Source of the DNA: Heterotrichella gracilis
Lineage: Eukaryota > Sar > Xanthophyceae > Tribonematales > Xanthonemataceae
Reading direction: 5' to 3'
DNA length: 64,000 bases
Assembly: GCA_032358255.1 (NCBI GenBank)
Contig: JAULBX010012985.1
Span: forward strand, 1-64,000
Below, piece after piece: positions 21,648-32,032 of the stretch (positions are counted from its first letter, which is position 1; every line of letters starts with the position of its first letter). A model generated the notes under the pieces. It saw nothing but the letters and a program-made list of their open reading frames with translations. It did not search any database and had not been told where the DNA came from. The position numbers and the translations under genes are program-made.

Positions 21648-24600
21648 TCACGCCCCATTCACCGCCATGCTGCCAGGTAGCGGTGCGGCAGCCAGCTCTG
21701 CGCCGGTGGCCAGCGAAGGGGATGGCGCAGGCGGCACGGGGAACAGCAGGGAAGACTGCTTTGGAGCAGAGGGGTCCGCTGGTACTGTGCTGTGGTTGTG
21801 GTCGTGGCGCGCCCGCTGGGATGCTTCCCGCTCGTCATCCGACAGGTACCCCGAACCGCTGCCATCCCACAGCCTCCCCCGCTGCAAGTGCCAAACAAAA
21901 ATACTCTTAGGATATTATGACATTGAGAGGGTGGAGGTGGTATCTTCTTGGGGTTGTGGGGACCTTGTCCAGGGGTTTCAAGGGTTGAGAGGGTTGTTGT
22001 CTAAGGGTCTGGGGTGCTTCCCCCACATTGTCAGACAGGTACCACAAGCCGCTGCCATTCCACCGCCGACTCTGCTGTACATCCAACGCTTAATGACTGG
22101 TTTAGGGGCATAGGGAAAATAGGTCCTTGTGTTAGGGTCGCAGGGTCAGGGGTCTACTACTACAGGTCTGGAGTCGCATGCAGGATGCGGCATGCCAGGG
22201 GGCGATTCGAATCTGTTCCACTCACCTCTGGCTTGCCCGCAGATTCCCGCCAGGGCTCGTCCCTCTCCTCCCCCTTGCCCCCCAGGACAGTCTCGGGGTC
22301 AGGCATGGCATCAGGGGGGCGCTCGTGGAACGCCACGCTGGGTGGGCCCTGGATGCGCCCGATGTTCTCAAGCAACTGGATCTTGATCTGTGCACCAAGG
22401 TAACATGTTCAGAGATGGCATGCTGCCTCCAATGGCTCACCATCAAAATAGACAACAAATACCCTGGAGATGAGGTAATCAACGGGTATGTACAGCGGGC
22501 AGCAGCAGCGCTCTCTTGGGTGCGATATCTTTTAGGGTTTACAATTCATGCAAGGTGCGCACCTTCTCTAGGTCCTCCCTTGAGTTGAGGTTTTCCCTTT
22601 CCTTGGTGGCGGGGATGTGCGCTAAGTAGTATTCAAACATCCAGGGCTTAATATTCAGGGTTAAATAGTCAGGGTTTCATATCTCGGGTTCAAACATATG
22701 AAAGGTGCGCACCTTCTCCAGGTACTCCCTTGAGTTGAGGTTCTCCCTCTCCTTGGTGGTTGGTATATGCAGCCGGTAGCTGGGACCGTAATACTCAAAG
22801 TACTCGTTGGGGGGGAGCTGGTCAGCCATGTCCACACCTGACACACGGAAGTGAGGGTTTAAAGGGAGTACAAATTAGGATTCAGGGATGCATGCAGGTG
22901 GGAGTGAGTGCAGGGGTGAAAGCCCTCGCTATGTTTGATGCAACCGAGCTGTAGATTTGAACTCAATTGATTGGAAAGTGCCAGGGTTAGTACCGAGAGA
23001 ACTCGTTGGACGGGAGCTGGTCAGGTCAGCTATGTCGACGCTTGACACCAATAACTACCAAGGTCAGAGCACCTTGGGCCCTGCCCTTTTTTAATGCAGC
23101 TGAATCCCCCGTCACAGCACCCCCACCCCCTCTTTCCTGCGTCTCATGCGCCCAGCACTCCATATTGCAACTGCTGGTTGCGCATGTGGCAACGGCAGCC
23201 TAGGATTGCCTGCATTGCAACTGTACCCCCAGCAGGCCCAGCACTGCCCCTCTTTCAGGCAACTGCACCCCGCCGCACCAAGCACCACACCCCGCCCACA
23301 CGCCTGGCGCCTAGCAGCGGCGCGCCATATGAGGTGGTGTACCCCCTTCCCACTCCCGGTAACTATGTTTAAATTAAATATATGCATGTTTATTATTTAT
23401 TTTGATTATGTTATAATTTCATTACAAGGAGATGTGATGGCAATGCCGGCGTACCTAGCACCACCCCCGTCTCGTGCGCCCAGCACCGCGCGACATTCGA
23501 TATCTTGTACCCGCCTCCCCCCAACAGCAGCGTGGGGACATTGAAGCCTAGCATGAAGCGCAGGCATTGCGAGTGGCCCCGCATGCTCAGGTTGAAGCAG
23601 CCCAGGCGGTCCCCGGCCAGCGAATCGGCCCCTGCACATTGGTGGAAACTCTGATTAATATCAGAGTTATATAACATTTACACATTGACAACTTTACCTG
23701 CTATCCATCCACAGGCAAATAACTATTGATTATTTTTTATTTTGTTTTTTACCAAGCACTGCGCGTGGCCCCGCATGCTCAGGTTGAAGCACCCCAGGCG
23801 GTCCTGGGAATCAGCCCCTGCGCATTTGGGGGAGACCCGTCATATTTTGCGTATTACCACTTCTCCCTGTATCCAACCACAGGTTGTCGTACTTTTTGCA
23901 ATGTACTCTGCGTGGCTCCTACTGCTGCGGTTGATGCAGCACATGTCGTTACATATGCACGAAGGGAGCCATGAATGCCACCGTTGAGGGCACCCTACAG
24001 GTTGGCACCACAACCACCACACCACCACCACCGCCACCACCACTGCCACCAGCACCACCACCACCACCGCCGCCGCCACCACCGCCGCCTTGCTTCCCAC
24101 CTGATTGGAACACGATGGCCTCTGGTTGATACACCTGCATGATGCGGGTCATGACCGGCTGGAAGAGCGCCTGGTAGGCCTCATCGGTGATGCCATCCTT
24201 GAGGGGCACGTTGACTGCGTAATGGGTACCAGCGCCTGGAAAATGTGGGAGACAGGCGTGAGCGGTGGTGGAAAACTAATTGTATATTCAATTTTGTTGG
24301 TGGTTGGGCGACGAAGCAAATTGTTTAACTTCCAGTGCATTTTTTGTGGATTGCATTGGAAAACGCAGTGGGTACCTATACACAGGCCATGTACAAGTGA
24401 GGGCTGAGTGCGTGGGTGGGCGGGTGGGGGTGCAGATTACTGTCGTGAATTGCATTAAAACATACAGATCACAACCAGGAGGACTTTAAATATATCACAT
24501 ATAGTGATGTAGTGATATTTCAAAGTCCTCCTGTCACAGTGCATGCTGTGAATTCTACTCATTTCCCCCCTGTGGCTGGCACGCACCGTGGCCCACATTC

Positions 24601-27307
24601 ACGATGTCCCCAGTCCCCGGGAAGAAGTTGGCCCCAAACTTGTGAAACGAAACCGTCATCACACGATCTGCAGGGACACAGGCAATGCGGTTAGGGTTAA
24701 GGTTAGGGTTTTAGGTATAGGGTTTAAGGATCATATTGACACTGTCATCACACGATCTGCAGGGACACAGAAAATGCGATGAGGGTGAAGGTTAGGGTTT
24801 AAGGTTAGAATTTAAAGTTTAGGGTTAAGGATTATAGATCCTAATGACACCGTCCCCTTGCAACCTGTGGGGGCACAGAGTCGAGATCCATGAGGCACAC
24901 ACATGGGGAAATTGAGGAATTACATGGGGCATAAAAGTCTGCATGGGTAGATTGGAAATCACTTGGATACATGTCATTACAATACCGTTACCAATATTAC
25001 TAGCTTACCAACACAAACGCCAGATCAGCCCAATTGGAAATAACTTGGGCACATGTGCCCATCCTCACTGCTGCCCAGCTTTGCCCTGCCCTACCCACCT
25101 GTTGTCAGGAACGCCTCCTCCACCCCATCCCCGTGGTGAACATCTATGTCCACATACAGCACCCGCTTGTGGTACTTGAGCACCCCAAAACTGGTAGAGA
25201 GTGCCAAACCTGGCCTCTATTCTGGCGGCATTGCCGGAATGCATGTACTTTGCAATGTATATCTGCCCAATCTCAATAATGCACAGCTCACCTGTTGTCA
25301 GGAATGCCTCCTCTACCCCATCCCCGTGGTGAACATCTATGTCCACATACAGCACCCGCTTGTGGTACTTGAGCAGCTCCAAGATGGCCAGCACGATGTC
25401 GTTCACGTAGCAGAACCCCGAGGCCTGAAGCCACAATAGGCAGTGAGCGGACATGAGAGTGTGCCAGGAGCCACGGGCAGCCAGCACAATACCATGCACG
25501 TAGCAAAATTCCAACTTCAACACGCTATCATGAGTGAGCGGCCATGGCCAAAGCAATGATGCTAGATGGTGCCAGCTGTGCATTTGCATACAATTTGCAG
25601 CTGGTGGGGCAAGGGCGCAGGAGGTATACATAATTTGGCATAAGGCACTTGCTCAAATTTGAATCTTGCCTTCTGAACATTGTGCATTTTGGTATGCACA
25701 CATAGAATGGCGTGGTCCCTAATAATTAAACTGGTTATATGATTGCAATGCATGCGGATGGGGTATCTGAGATAGGTATATGGTGCGGCACCCCTCCCCA
25801 CCTCTGCTTTCTTTGCGTGGTGCAAGCCCCCTGCCCAGTTGATCACCACATCCGAGCTTCGGTAGTTGAGCTTCACAGCACCGCCTATCGACCCGCCAGC
25901 AGAAATCTGCAACAAAATTTTCTCAGCAGGTAGAGAGGAGAACAGTTGGCGGGGCAGGCATGTAAGCAACAAGGTAAAAGTCCATCTTAAAAGTCCATCT
26001 CCACTGCAGGGCTGCTGCTCCTGTTCTAGCGTGTTGCCCATGGCTGTTGGTACTCAATATTGTTTGTATTATAAAAAAAAAACATCGTCCTATTTTTTGT
26101 GCGCACCCATCACCCATCACCCTATTTTGTATTGTTTGTATTATGAAAAACCACCGCCCTATTTTTTGTGCGCACCCATTTGTGCGCACCCATCACCATC
26201 GCCCTATTATATTGTGTGCACCCACCTGGCAATACTGGTACAGCCCGTCGAAGACGGGGCAGTCCTCCCCCATGTTGAACGTCCTCAGCTGCTCCTGGAA
26301 CTCGTGCTGCACAGCAATTAGGAGGATTCATCCACAGGAGCAATTCTGCGGCTGCCACCCATGCTGCGCTGCTCGACCAGCACCATTTGCCACATCTAAA
26401 CTCAATGTCTTGTACGCTTAAGGCATGGTTGTGACTCTGTGACAATCCACTATGTTCTTTGAGAGTGAAGTGTTAATAGCATCTGCTTTGGTGTTTGTGT
26501 GCTGCTCACCTCGTTGTCGGGCGTCACATTCTGCAGGAAGTTGATGTAGTCCTCCTCGTGGAACTTGACCATGTCCTCAGCCTCAGCAAGGCGGGGCTTG
26601 TACACCTACATGAAGGAGGAAAGCCTTTCAACGCTGCTGGTTAAAAGAAGTTTTCAACACTGCTGGCAGGAAGCTGTCAAGGAGGGCAACAGGGTGCGCC
26701 CCACTGTTGTCTGCTTTGTGGGTGCTGGGTGGTGAAGCCTTTCCATAAAACAGGCTGCCAAGAAGTCCAGCTTGAAGGTGGTTGAGTGTAACTCAAGGAG
26801 TCATTGGGAACGTAGGCTTGTTGACTAGTTGACGTTCGCAACTGGTCCCTGCCCAGCTGTCCCCAACCAAACCAATTTATAGCGATGCACTGATGCCACA
26901 CTGCCAGGCACCCAACACTGCACCCCCAGGAGCGTAGCGGTCTCATGTGAGCCCTTTAAACTGTTCGTACTAATACCGAAGCCCAGCAACCCACCTGCAT
27001 CTGGTTGTACAGCCCGTAATGGAGGATAAGGCTGTGTGCCATCCTGACCCGGTGGGGCTTCATAGGGTGGCCCTGCCCATAGTAGAATTGACCCACATCC
27101 GAGTCGTAGAAGTACGATACCTGCGAACACGAGCAACCCATACAGGTGATGGAGCAACTCCAGCGGTTGTGTCTGCTTCAACACGAGAGCCACCACCCGG
27201 TATCGACACGACATCCCATCGCAATGCGGCCTTGATGGCGCCACCAAACGAAGCGATGTGCATGATGCGTGCGTAAGCAAGGAGCCTACCTTCCGTTTTT
27301 CCGTCAT
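21648..27307 (-). CDS. class I (RPD3-type) histone deacetylase, 12 exons, about 490 aa
   Basis: Zinc-dependent lysine deacetylase acting on histones in nuclear corepressor complexes. Exons, all phase-compatible: 27307-27290, 27120-26995, 26605-26510, 26306-26226, 25906-25802, 25424-25292, 24667-24587, 24235-24101, 23631-23455, 22837-22713, 22387-22226 and 21881-21648. Start MTEKRK, then [20 protein letters not shown]. Catalytic features are present: GGLHHAKK (His pair), [16 protein letters not shown] (zinc Asp and His), [11 protein letters not shown] (zinc Asp) and LLLGGGGY (transition-state Tyr). The C-terminal tail is acidic and low-complexity ([10 protein letters not shown]). One change from the usual VLQCGADS is FQSGADS (Cys to Ser). 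It resembles plant HDA6/HDA19 in order and length. Many introns carry echoes of neighbouring exons. It is divergently transcribed from the ACT-domain gene. Confidence 0.95.
22030..22075 (-). repeat. echo of the HDAC exon 12 5' end in intron 11
   Basis: TC(A/C)GACAGGTACC(A/C), then GCCGCTGCCATTCCACC, corresponds to 21837-21875, decayed by several changes. Confidence 0.65.
22551..22635 (-). repeat. echo of HDAC exon 10 3' half and donor in intron 10
   Basis: AAGGTGCGCACCTTCTCTAG, then CTCCCTTGAGTTGAGG and CCTTGGTGG, matches 22703-22765 closely, including the GTGCGC donor. It continues into a decayed copy of the [11 protein letters not shown] codons. Confidence 0.8.
22992..23048 (-). repeat. 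echo of HDAC exon 10 5' half in intron 9
   Basis: AACTCGTTGG.CGGGAGCTGG, then TCAGCTATGTCGACGCTTGACAC, corresponds to 22802-22843 (the [12 protein letters not shown] codons plus acceptor). Confidence 0.7.
23754..23945 (-). repeat. two echoes of HDAC exon 9 5' half in intron 8
   Basis: A close copy at 23754-23829 has GTGGCCCCGCATGCTCAGGT and CCCAGGCGGTCC, compared with 23573-23640. A more decayed one is at about 23905-23945. Another echo, of the 3' half of the same exon, is at about 23118-23170 in intron 9. Confidence 0.75.
24003..24092. repeat. (CCACCA)n / (CCGCCG)n low-complexity tract in an HDAC intron
   Basis: An imperfect trinucleotide repeat just past the donor of exon 8. On the minus strand it would read as poly-Gly, but the splice model places it in an intron. 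Confidence 0.8.
24476..24533. repeat. 58-bp hairpin element with AGGAGGACTTT ends
   Basis: CAGGAGGACTTT at the left is exactly inverted at the right, and the similarity runs inward through AAATATATCAC/GTGATATTT with one indel. It lies in the HDAC intron between exons 7 and 8. The hairpin at 60841-60893 has the same arm sequence, which suggests a miniature inverted-repeat family. Confidence 0.75.
24680..24890 (-). repeat. echoes of HDAC exon 7 5' end with TTAGGG-like spacers
   Basis: GTCATCACACGATCTGCAGG, then GACACAG, is present at the true exon acceptor (24655-24682) and again at about 24745-24771. A decayed third copy is at about 24846-24879. Between them are GGTTAGGGTTTAAGG tracts. Confidence 0.8.
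25088..25190 (-). repeat. echo of HDAC exon 6 3' half in intron 6
   Basis: An almost identical copy of the codons [20 protein letters not shown] and EEAFLTT, including the CACCTGTTGTCAGGAA(C/T)GCC edge and donor, compared with 25289-25375. Because it still has an open frame and a donor but no matching acceptor, it is best read as a duplicated exon edge, not a second exon. Confidence 0.8.
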
Positions 27308-28330
27308 CGGGCTGGTATTGGGGTCAAGCTTGCTCGCGCTTGCCACAATCAAACGGGTGCGACACCGCTAGCCCAAATACCCCGTCACATGACACCCCGC
27401 AGCAGCAGGCAAAGCGGCGATCTCAGCTTGCAAACGGTCGTCGCATCGGCTGCATGGTGTGTTCCGGGAGGGCAACACTACATCGTAAGAGCGCCACCAG
27501 CAGCAACCCGAGCGCACCTCCCACGCAGCCGAAAACCACCAGTACAAGTGGGTGCAGCAGAATGGGGGAAACAGGGCGATGACCACGCCGCCTGGTGCAG
27601 TTAAAGGCGATCAAGGAAGCTTGACATCAACCAGCTGAGCAACGCCCATCAGAAGCGAAGGCTTTATCCAACCTGCCGAAAAGAAGAAAGCATGCTGCAG
27701 GAAACCCAGGAAGTTCCACGTGGTTCGAACCCTAAGCTAGGGTTTGTCTAGGGGGGCTTTTTCTGCCCTTCGAAGGCACCTGAGTCTCAGAGACTCTTTT
27801 TTTTGCAATACGGAACCCTGATGTGGTGCTTTTGCGACTTGAAGTGCGGCCAGAGTTGGTATATACGTGCGCGAAAGACTTCTGGTGAAACGGACAGCAG
27901 ACACCTTGTGCGCCGCGCTTGTATGGGAATGCATGCATACGTGACGCATCTTGCAACGTGATACGGGACAGACCATTTGGCAAACACGTACTTTGCGAGT
28001 GTCCTGATAGGTTGCATTTTCGCTTGTGTTGCACTAAGTGCCCTAATACCACACACCTCGTGGGTGCCTCACCAAGCGAGTTGCAAAGCTCATTGTCGTG
28101 ATACCGGAAGCAAGAAAAGGTGAGTAGGATGATTGCCAGGGCCTTTCTGGATATAAAGGCAGTTGTCTAGGAAACGCGCACGAAGGCTGGCGTTATTCAG
28201 CCAAGGTGGTGCGTCGTGCCCCGCTGTCTTTGGACCATAAACTGCTTGCCACGCCACAATATGCATGCACCACACCATTGATCCCTTGAAACCAAGCTGA
28301 TGGCGGTGTGCACTATCCTAGGAACCAGCG
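27308..28330. promoter_or_regulatory. 1.0-kb bidirectional intergenic region between HDAC and ACT genes
   Basis: The two genes start on opposite sides of this stretch and run apart, so both promoters should be here. I see no TATA box that I would defend. No credible ORF is present. Confidence 0.45.
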
Positions 28331-31300
28331 ATGCAGCGCACCATATGTGCCAGGTCTCCATCAGCATGCCTTCTACCTGCAACAAGGGTTTCTGCTCCAC
28401 GGATCGGGGCAGTGAGTATGGTGACGCACTCCAGGCCACCCATGTCCCTGAGGGGGTCCAGCAGGGGGGCCAAGCAGGCCCTGGCAGCAGCAGTTTCCGA
28501 AGCAGGTGGTTATTTTTGTCTTAAGTCACTTGGCCAACAAGCTGAGCTACTGAGCAAGTGCACCATCACAACAACAGCAGTGTGGCCCCGTTGGCTCCCG
28601 AGTGGGCCACAAATATCAACAGTAGTGGGGACCCTTTTTGCTCCAAGTGCGCACCACCACATCAAGAGTAGCTAATTCTTAGCTTGGTGGCCATGGCGCA
28701 TGGTGAAGCGCAGCGTTTTGTCCCTACCCACCTACCCACCCACTGCTCTGGTGCACACCACTTGAAGAGGATGTTGCGGAAACACATTTTTTGAATGTCA
28801 AATTAAACCCAAATTTTAAACCCCGTCTGCCCCGTATGCAGGTGAGGAGGCCCTGCGCTCCTCCGATTCCTCCTCCCCCGAGCCTGAGGGGGAGTACTGC
28901 ATGCCTGGTGACGTGGCGGTGGATAACGAGCGCCACCCCAGGTTCACGGTGCTGGAGCTGGAGGTCAAGGACTACCCAGGTGGGGACAAGGAAATGAAGA
29001 GGGGGGCTTGACTACCAACGGCGTATTGTAAATCTCGAGATTTGAGGAGGTACCTTCCAGGGCCCCGCAAGGCGGTTTTACTTCAAAGCAGGGGGTGCTG
29101 TTCTGTGCTGTAGGGGTGCCCATCCGCTGGGGACAGTTGCTCAAAATTGCACCCCGCATAGTATTGCATCCGCTGCACAAAATTGCATTGCGCACAAAAT
29201 TGCATCCGCTGGGGACAGTTGCCAAAAATTGCATTGTGCACAACACTCTGGCTCACGGAATCGATTAAACTTTAATATTATACAGTTATACTCCAGGAAT
29301 GCATGCAAGAATAGTACCCCCTGTCTGCAGGCCTGTTCCGGGTGATCGCCTGGGTGTTGAATGGGCTGCTGCTGCGTGTGCGTGGGGCTGATGTATCCTC
29401 CACCCCTGATGGCATGGCGCACAACACGTTCTGGTTGACGGACATGCAGGGAAGGAAGCTGAGCCCACAGGTAGGGCCTATTTCAGGGTTTTAGGGTTTA
29501 ACCCCTCCACCATATAGCCTTGTGACTCGCTGATCTGCAGGTCAGCAAGCTGAGCCTGCAGGAGGTGTTTAGGGTTTAGGGTTTTAGGGTTTAGGGGCTG
29601 AACTCTGCACCCAAGCCTTCTGGAGAACAGACATGCAGCACAGGAAGCTGAGCCTACAGGTATTGGTTCAGGTAATGTGCGGCTTCATCACCTGCTGCTC
29701 GCTCATGAAGTGGGTGCTGGGCAGACCCGCTACCCTACCTCAAAACCCTAAACCCTAACCAACCCCTCCCACCCCCCACTCAGGCCTCTGTGCTGCTCAT
29801 TGAGGCGCGTGGGCGACTTCATCATATACTGCTCTCCCATGAAGAGGTTACTGAATCAGACCCGCCATTCTACCTCAAAACCTCAACCAATGTCCTAATT
29901 ATAACCTTGTCCTTCTCAGCGGGGACTTTGCATCACGATTTCTGACCGTTTTTTGACCGTTTTTGCAGGCCTTTGATCTGCTCGTTGAGCGCGTGGGCGA
30001 CATCATCTGATGCACCTACTGCTCCCCTGTGAATCGGGTGCTACAGCAGACTCACTGCACTAACCAAACCCCTAATCATAACCCTAATCAAACCTCTAAC
30101 GAAGACTCCATCAGATGTCTTGTCCAAAACCAAATGTTATTGTACAGGCCTCTGAGCTGTTGATTGAGCGCGTGGGTGACTTCATCACATACTGCTCCCC
30201 TGTGAAGCGGGTGCTGGAGCAGACCCACTACAGCTCTGGTGTGATCGCTGTGGACAATGCTGAGCACGACGATTACTCGGTGATCAGCCTGGTGGAGGTG
30301 GAGGACAAGCCGGGGTTCATGCTGGAGGTGGCGTCTGCCATGACAGGTGGGTGGTAGAAGCGGGGGAGGTGGGGGGATTGGGGAGTTGGCTGTGGAGTGA
30401 GCAGTGCTGGTACAGCTTTCGTGTGATTAAAATGTACGGCGTTATTCTGCGATCAGCCTGGTGGAGTGGAGGACAAGTCGGATTTCATGCTGGAGGTGGC
30501 CTCTGCCATGACAGGTGGGGTGTGGAGGCAATGGGGTTTATTGTGTTGGGGGGGAGATGGATGTGGCGATGGAGGACAAGCTTGAGCAAACCCGGCGTAG
30601 CATTAATATTGATTATTTTTGGACAATGCTGAAGCACTGCGATTACTCAGTGACGAATTGTGATCAGGTGGGGGTGGCAGACAAGTCTGGACTCGTGGAT
30701 AATCGACAATTGCCATGCCCGCTATTTACCCCCCACCTATCACCAACACCCATGCGGTGAATGCATACAATCCGCTCAGTTCCCCACACACTCCCCACCC
30801 CCCACCAGCACCCACGTCCCTCTCCTATCCTCTGCAGGTGTTGGCCTGGTTGTCGTGAAGGCCATCATCCAAGGCACGCGGGACTGCAACTTGCCCGTGG
30901 AGTCTGGCTTTGACCATGACAAGGACATCATCTTCAAGATGTGGGTCACAGACCGCCAGGTGTGTGTTGTAACGAAACTCTTCGACCTAAACTCTCGATT
31001 CTCCGCCTGTGAGAACCTTACACCCTACGACAAGGACATTATCTTCAAGATGTGGGCCACCGACCGCCAGGTGGGTACTTGTTGAAATCACCAACCCTGT
31101 AGCTACTCCCCAGATCCAGTAGATAGGTGGGTTGGTTTTGTAGTTGTTTACATCAAGATGTGGGTTACCGGCCGCCAGGTGGGTGCAACAGCAAAACCCA
31201 TGTCCCTATATCATAGTCTCTAAACCCCTTGACCCTGAACCCTGATATCCTGGCAAGATTTGGGTGATGGATAGGCAGGTGGGTGCTCCTAGACCGGCTA

Positions 31301-31823
31301 CTGTGACAAACCCTGAGTCTTGAACCTACATCTGTTACAAGAAATCTACACCCTACACCTTGACGAGGGTATGGCACTGCGCAAAGAGCCCTAGACTGGC
31401 AGGGAACCTAGTAAGGGTTCAAACCTGAGTAGGCATACTGCCCTCCCTGCAGGCCTTTATACTGCCCATGTCCCACCCCCACACACCACTTCAATCACCC
31501 CCCCACCCCGCAGGGAAACAAGCTTGACTACCAGCGCATCTCCCCGCTGCTGTTCGTAACGAAATAGTGATAGCCACCTACCCTCCCACCCCATCATACC
31601 GCCCACCCCCGCCCCCAATAGGGCGACAGGCACCACTGAAAGCGTTTACTCACCCTCCTAAATGTGTTTGTGGGACCCTTCTAATCCCACCGACCACTCC
31701 CCGCAGGGCAACAAGCTTGACTACCAGCGCATCTCCTCCCTGCTGTACGTAATGAACATGGTGCTCGGCAGGAGCAACGGGCCGCTCACCGCACCAAACA
31801 CCGACCTGCTCGTCATGCACTGA
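28331..31823 (+). CDS. predicted plastid two-ACT-domain protein (ACR11/ACR12-like), 296 aa
   Basis: Six exons in phase: 28331-28505, 28842-28979, 29331-29470, 30148-30346, 30838-30959 and 31707-31823. The first 58 residues (MQRTICARSPSACLLPATRV, then many Arg, Ser and Ala with no acids) look like a chloroplast transit peptide. An acidic linker (SSDSSSPEPEGEY) follows, then ACT domain 1 from about residue 82 (TVLELEVKDYPGLFRVIAWV, LNGLLLRVRGADVSS, NTFWLTDMQGRKLSPQ). ACT domain 2 runs from about residue 178 (SVISLVEVEDKPGFMLEVAS, VGLVVVKAIIQG, FKMWVTDRQGNKLD). Plant ACR11/12 share plastid targeting, two ACT domains and about this length; ACR11 is linked to nitrogen assimilation enzymes. Ligand and partner here are unknown. 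Almost every intron carries echoes of its flanking exons. Confidence 0.8.
29536..30060 (+). repeat. echoes of ACT-gene exons 3 and 4 edges in one intron
   Basis: Copies of the end of the third exon (GGAAGCTGAGCC.ACAGGTA) are at about 29546-29562 and 29638-29662. Two decayed copies of the start of the fourth exon (codons for ASELLIERVGDFITYCSPVK and RVLEQTH) are at about 29783-29865 and 29968-30055; the intact one follows at 30148. They are separated by GGGTTTAGGGTTT and AACCCTAACC tracts. Confidence 0.85.
30455..30520 (+). repeat. echo of ACT-gene fourth exon 3' end
   Basis: GATCAGCCTGGTGGAG and TGGAGGACAAG, then TTCATGCTGGAGGTGGCCTC, repeats 30282-30346 with a few losses and keeps the ACAGGTGGG donor. 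Confidence 0.85.
31018..31285 (+). repeat. three echoes of ACT-gene fifth exon 3' end
   Basis: ACAAGGACAT(T/C)ATCTTCAAG and ATGTGGGCCACCGACCGCCAG recur at about 31028-31073. Shorter, older copies are at about 31154-31182 and 31258-31285. Each ends with CAGGTGGGT, a working-type donor. Confidence 0.85.
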
Positions 31824-32032
31824 GGGGGGGAAGGGTTGGCGGGCGGGAAAGGACAGGGGGGCGGGAAGGGACAAGAGGGGGGAGGGCCGTTGTGCAGCAA
31901 TGATGGCCATTGTATGGGGTGGCCCTTTGGGGCACAATGGGTTTGTGGGGCAGGTGCGTGTATGGTGCTGGGCAGGAGCAACGGGCCCCTCACCGCGCCC
32001 AACAGTGACCTGCTCGTCATGCACTGAGGAGG
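31508..32032 (+). repeat. echoes of the ACT-gene last exon on both sides of it
   Basis: 31508-31560 copies the start of the exon (CAAGCTTGACTACCAGCGCA, TCTCC) with the acceptor. 31957-32030 copies its coding end (GGTGCTGGGCAGGAGCAACG, then TGCTCGTCATGCACTGAGG) including the stop, 135 bp beyond the true stop. Confidence 0.85.

Noticed and set aside
23949-24209. Minus-strand ORF with a poly-Gly tract after [13 protein letters not shown]
   Set aside because: Only the first part is HDAC exon 8. The Gly-rich part lies past a good GTGGGA donor and is a trinucleotide repeat in the intron.
25065-25631. 188-codon minus-strand ORF over the HDAC core as a single exon
   Set aside because: It runs through a verified acceptor and donor and reads the echo copy out of frame ([12 protein letters not shown]); the spliced model is better.
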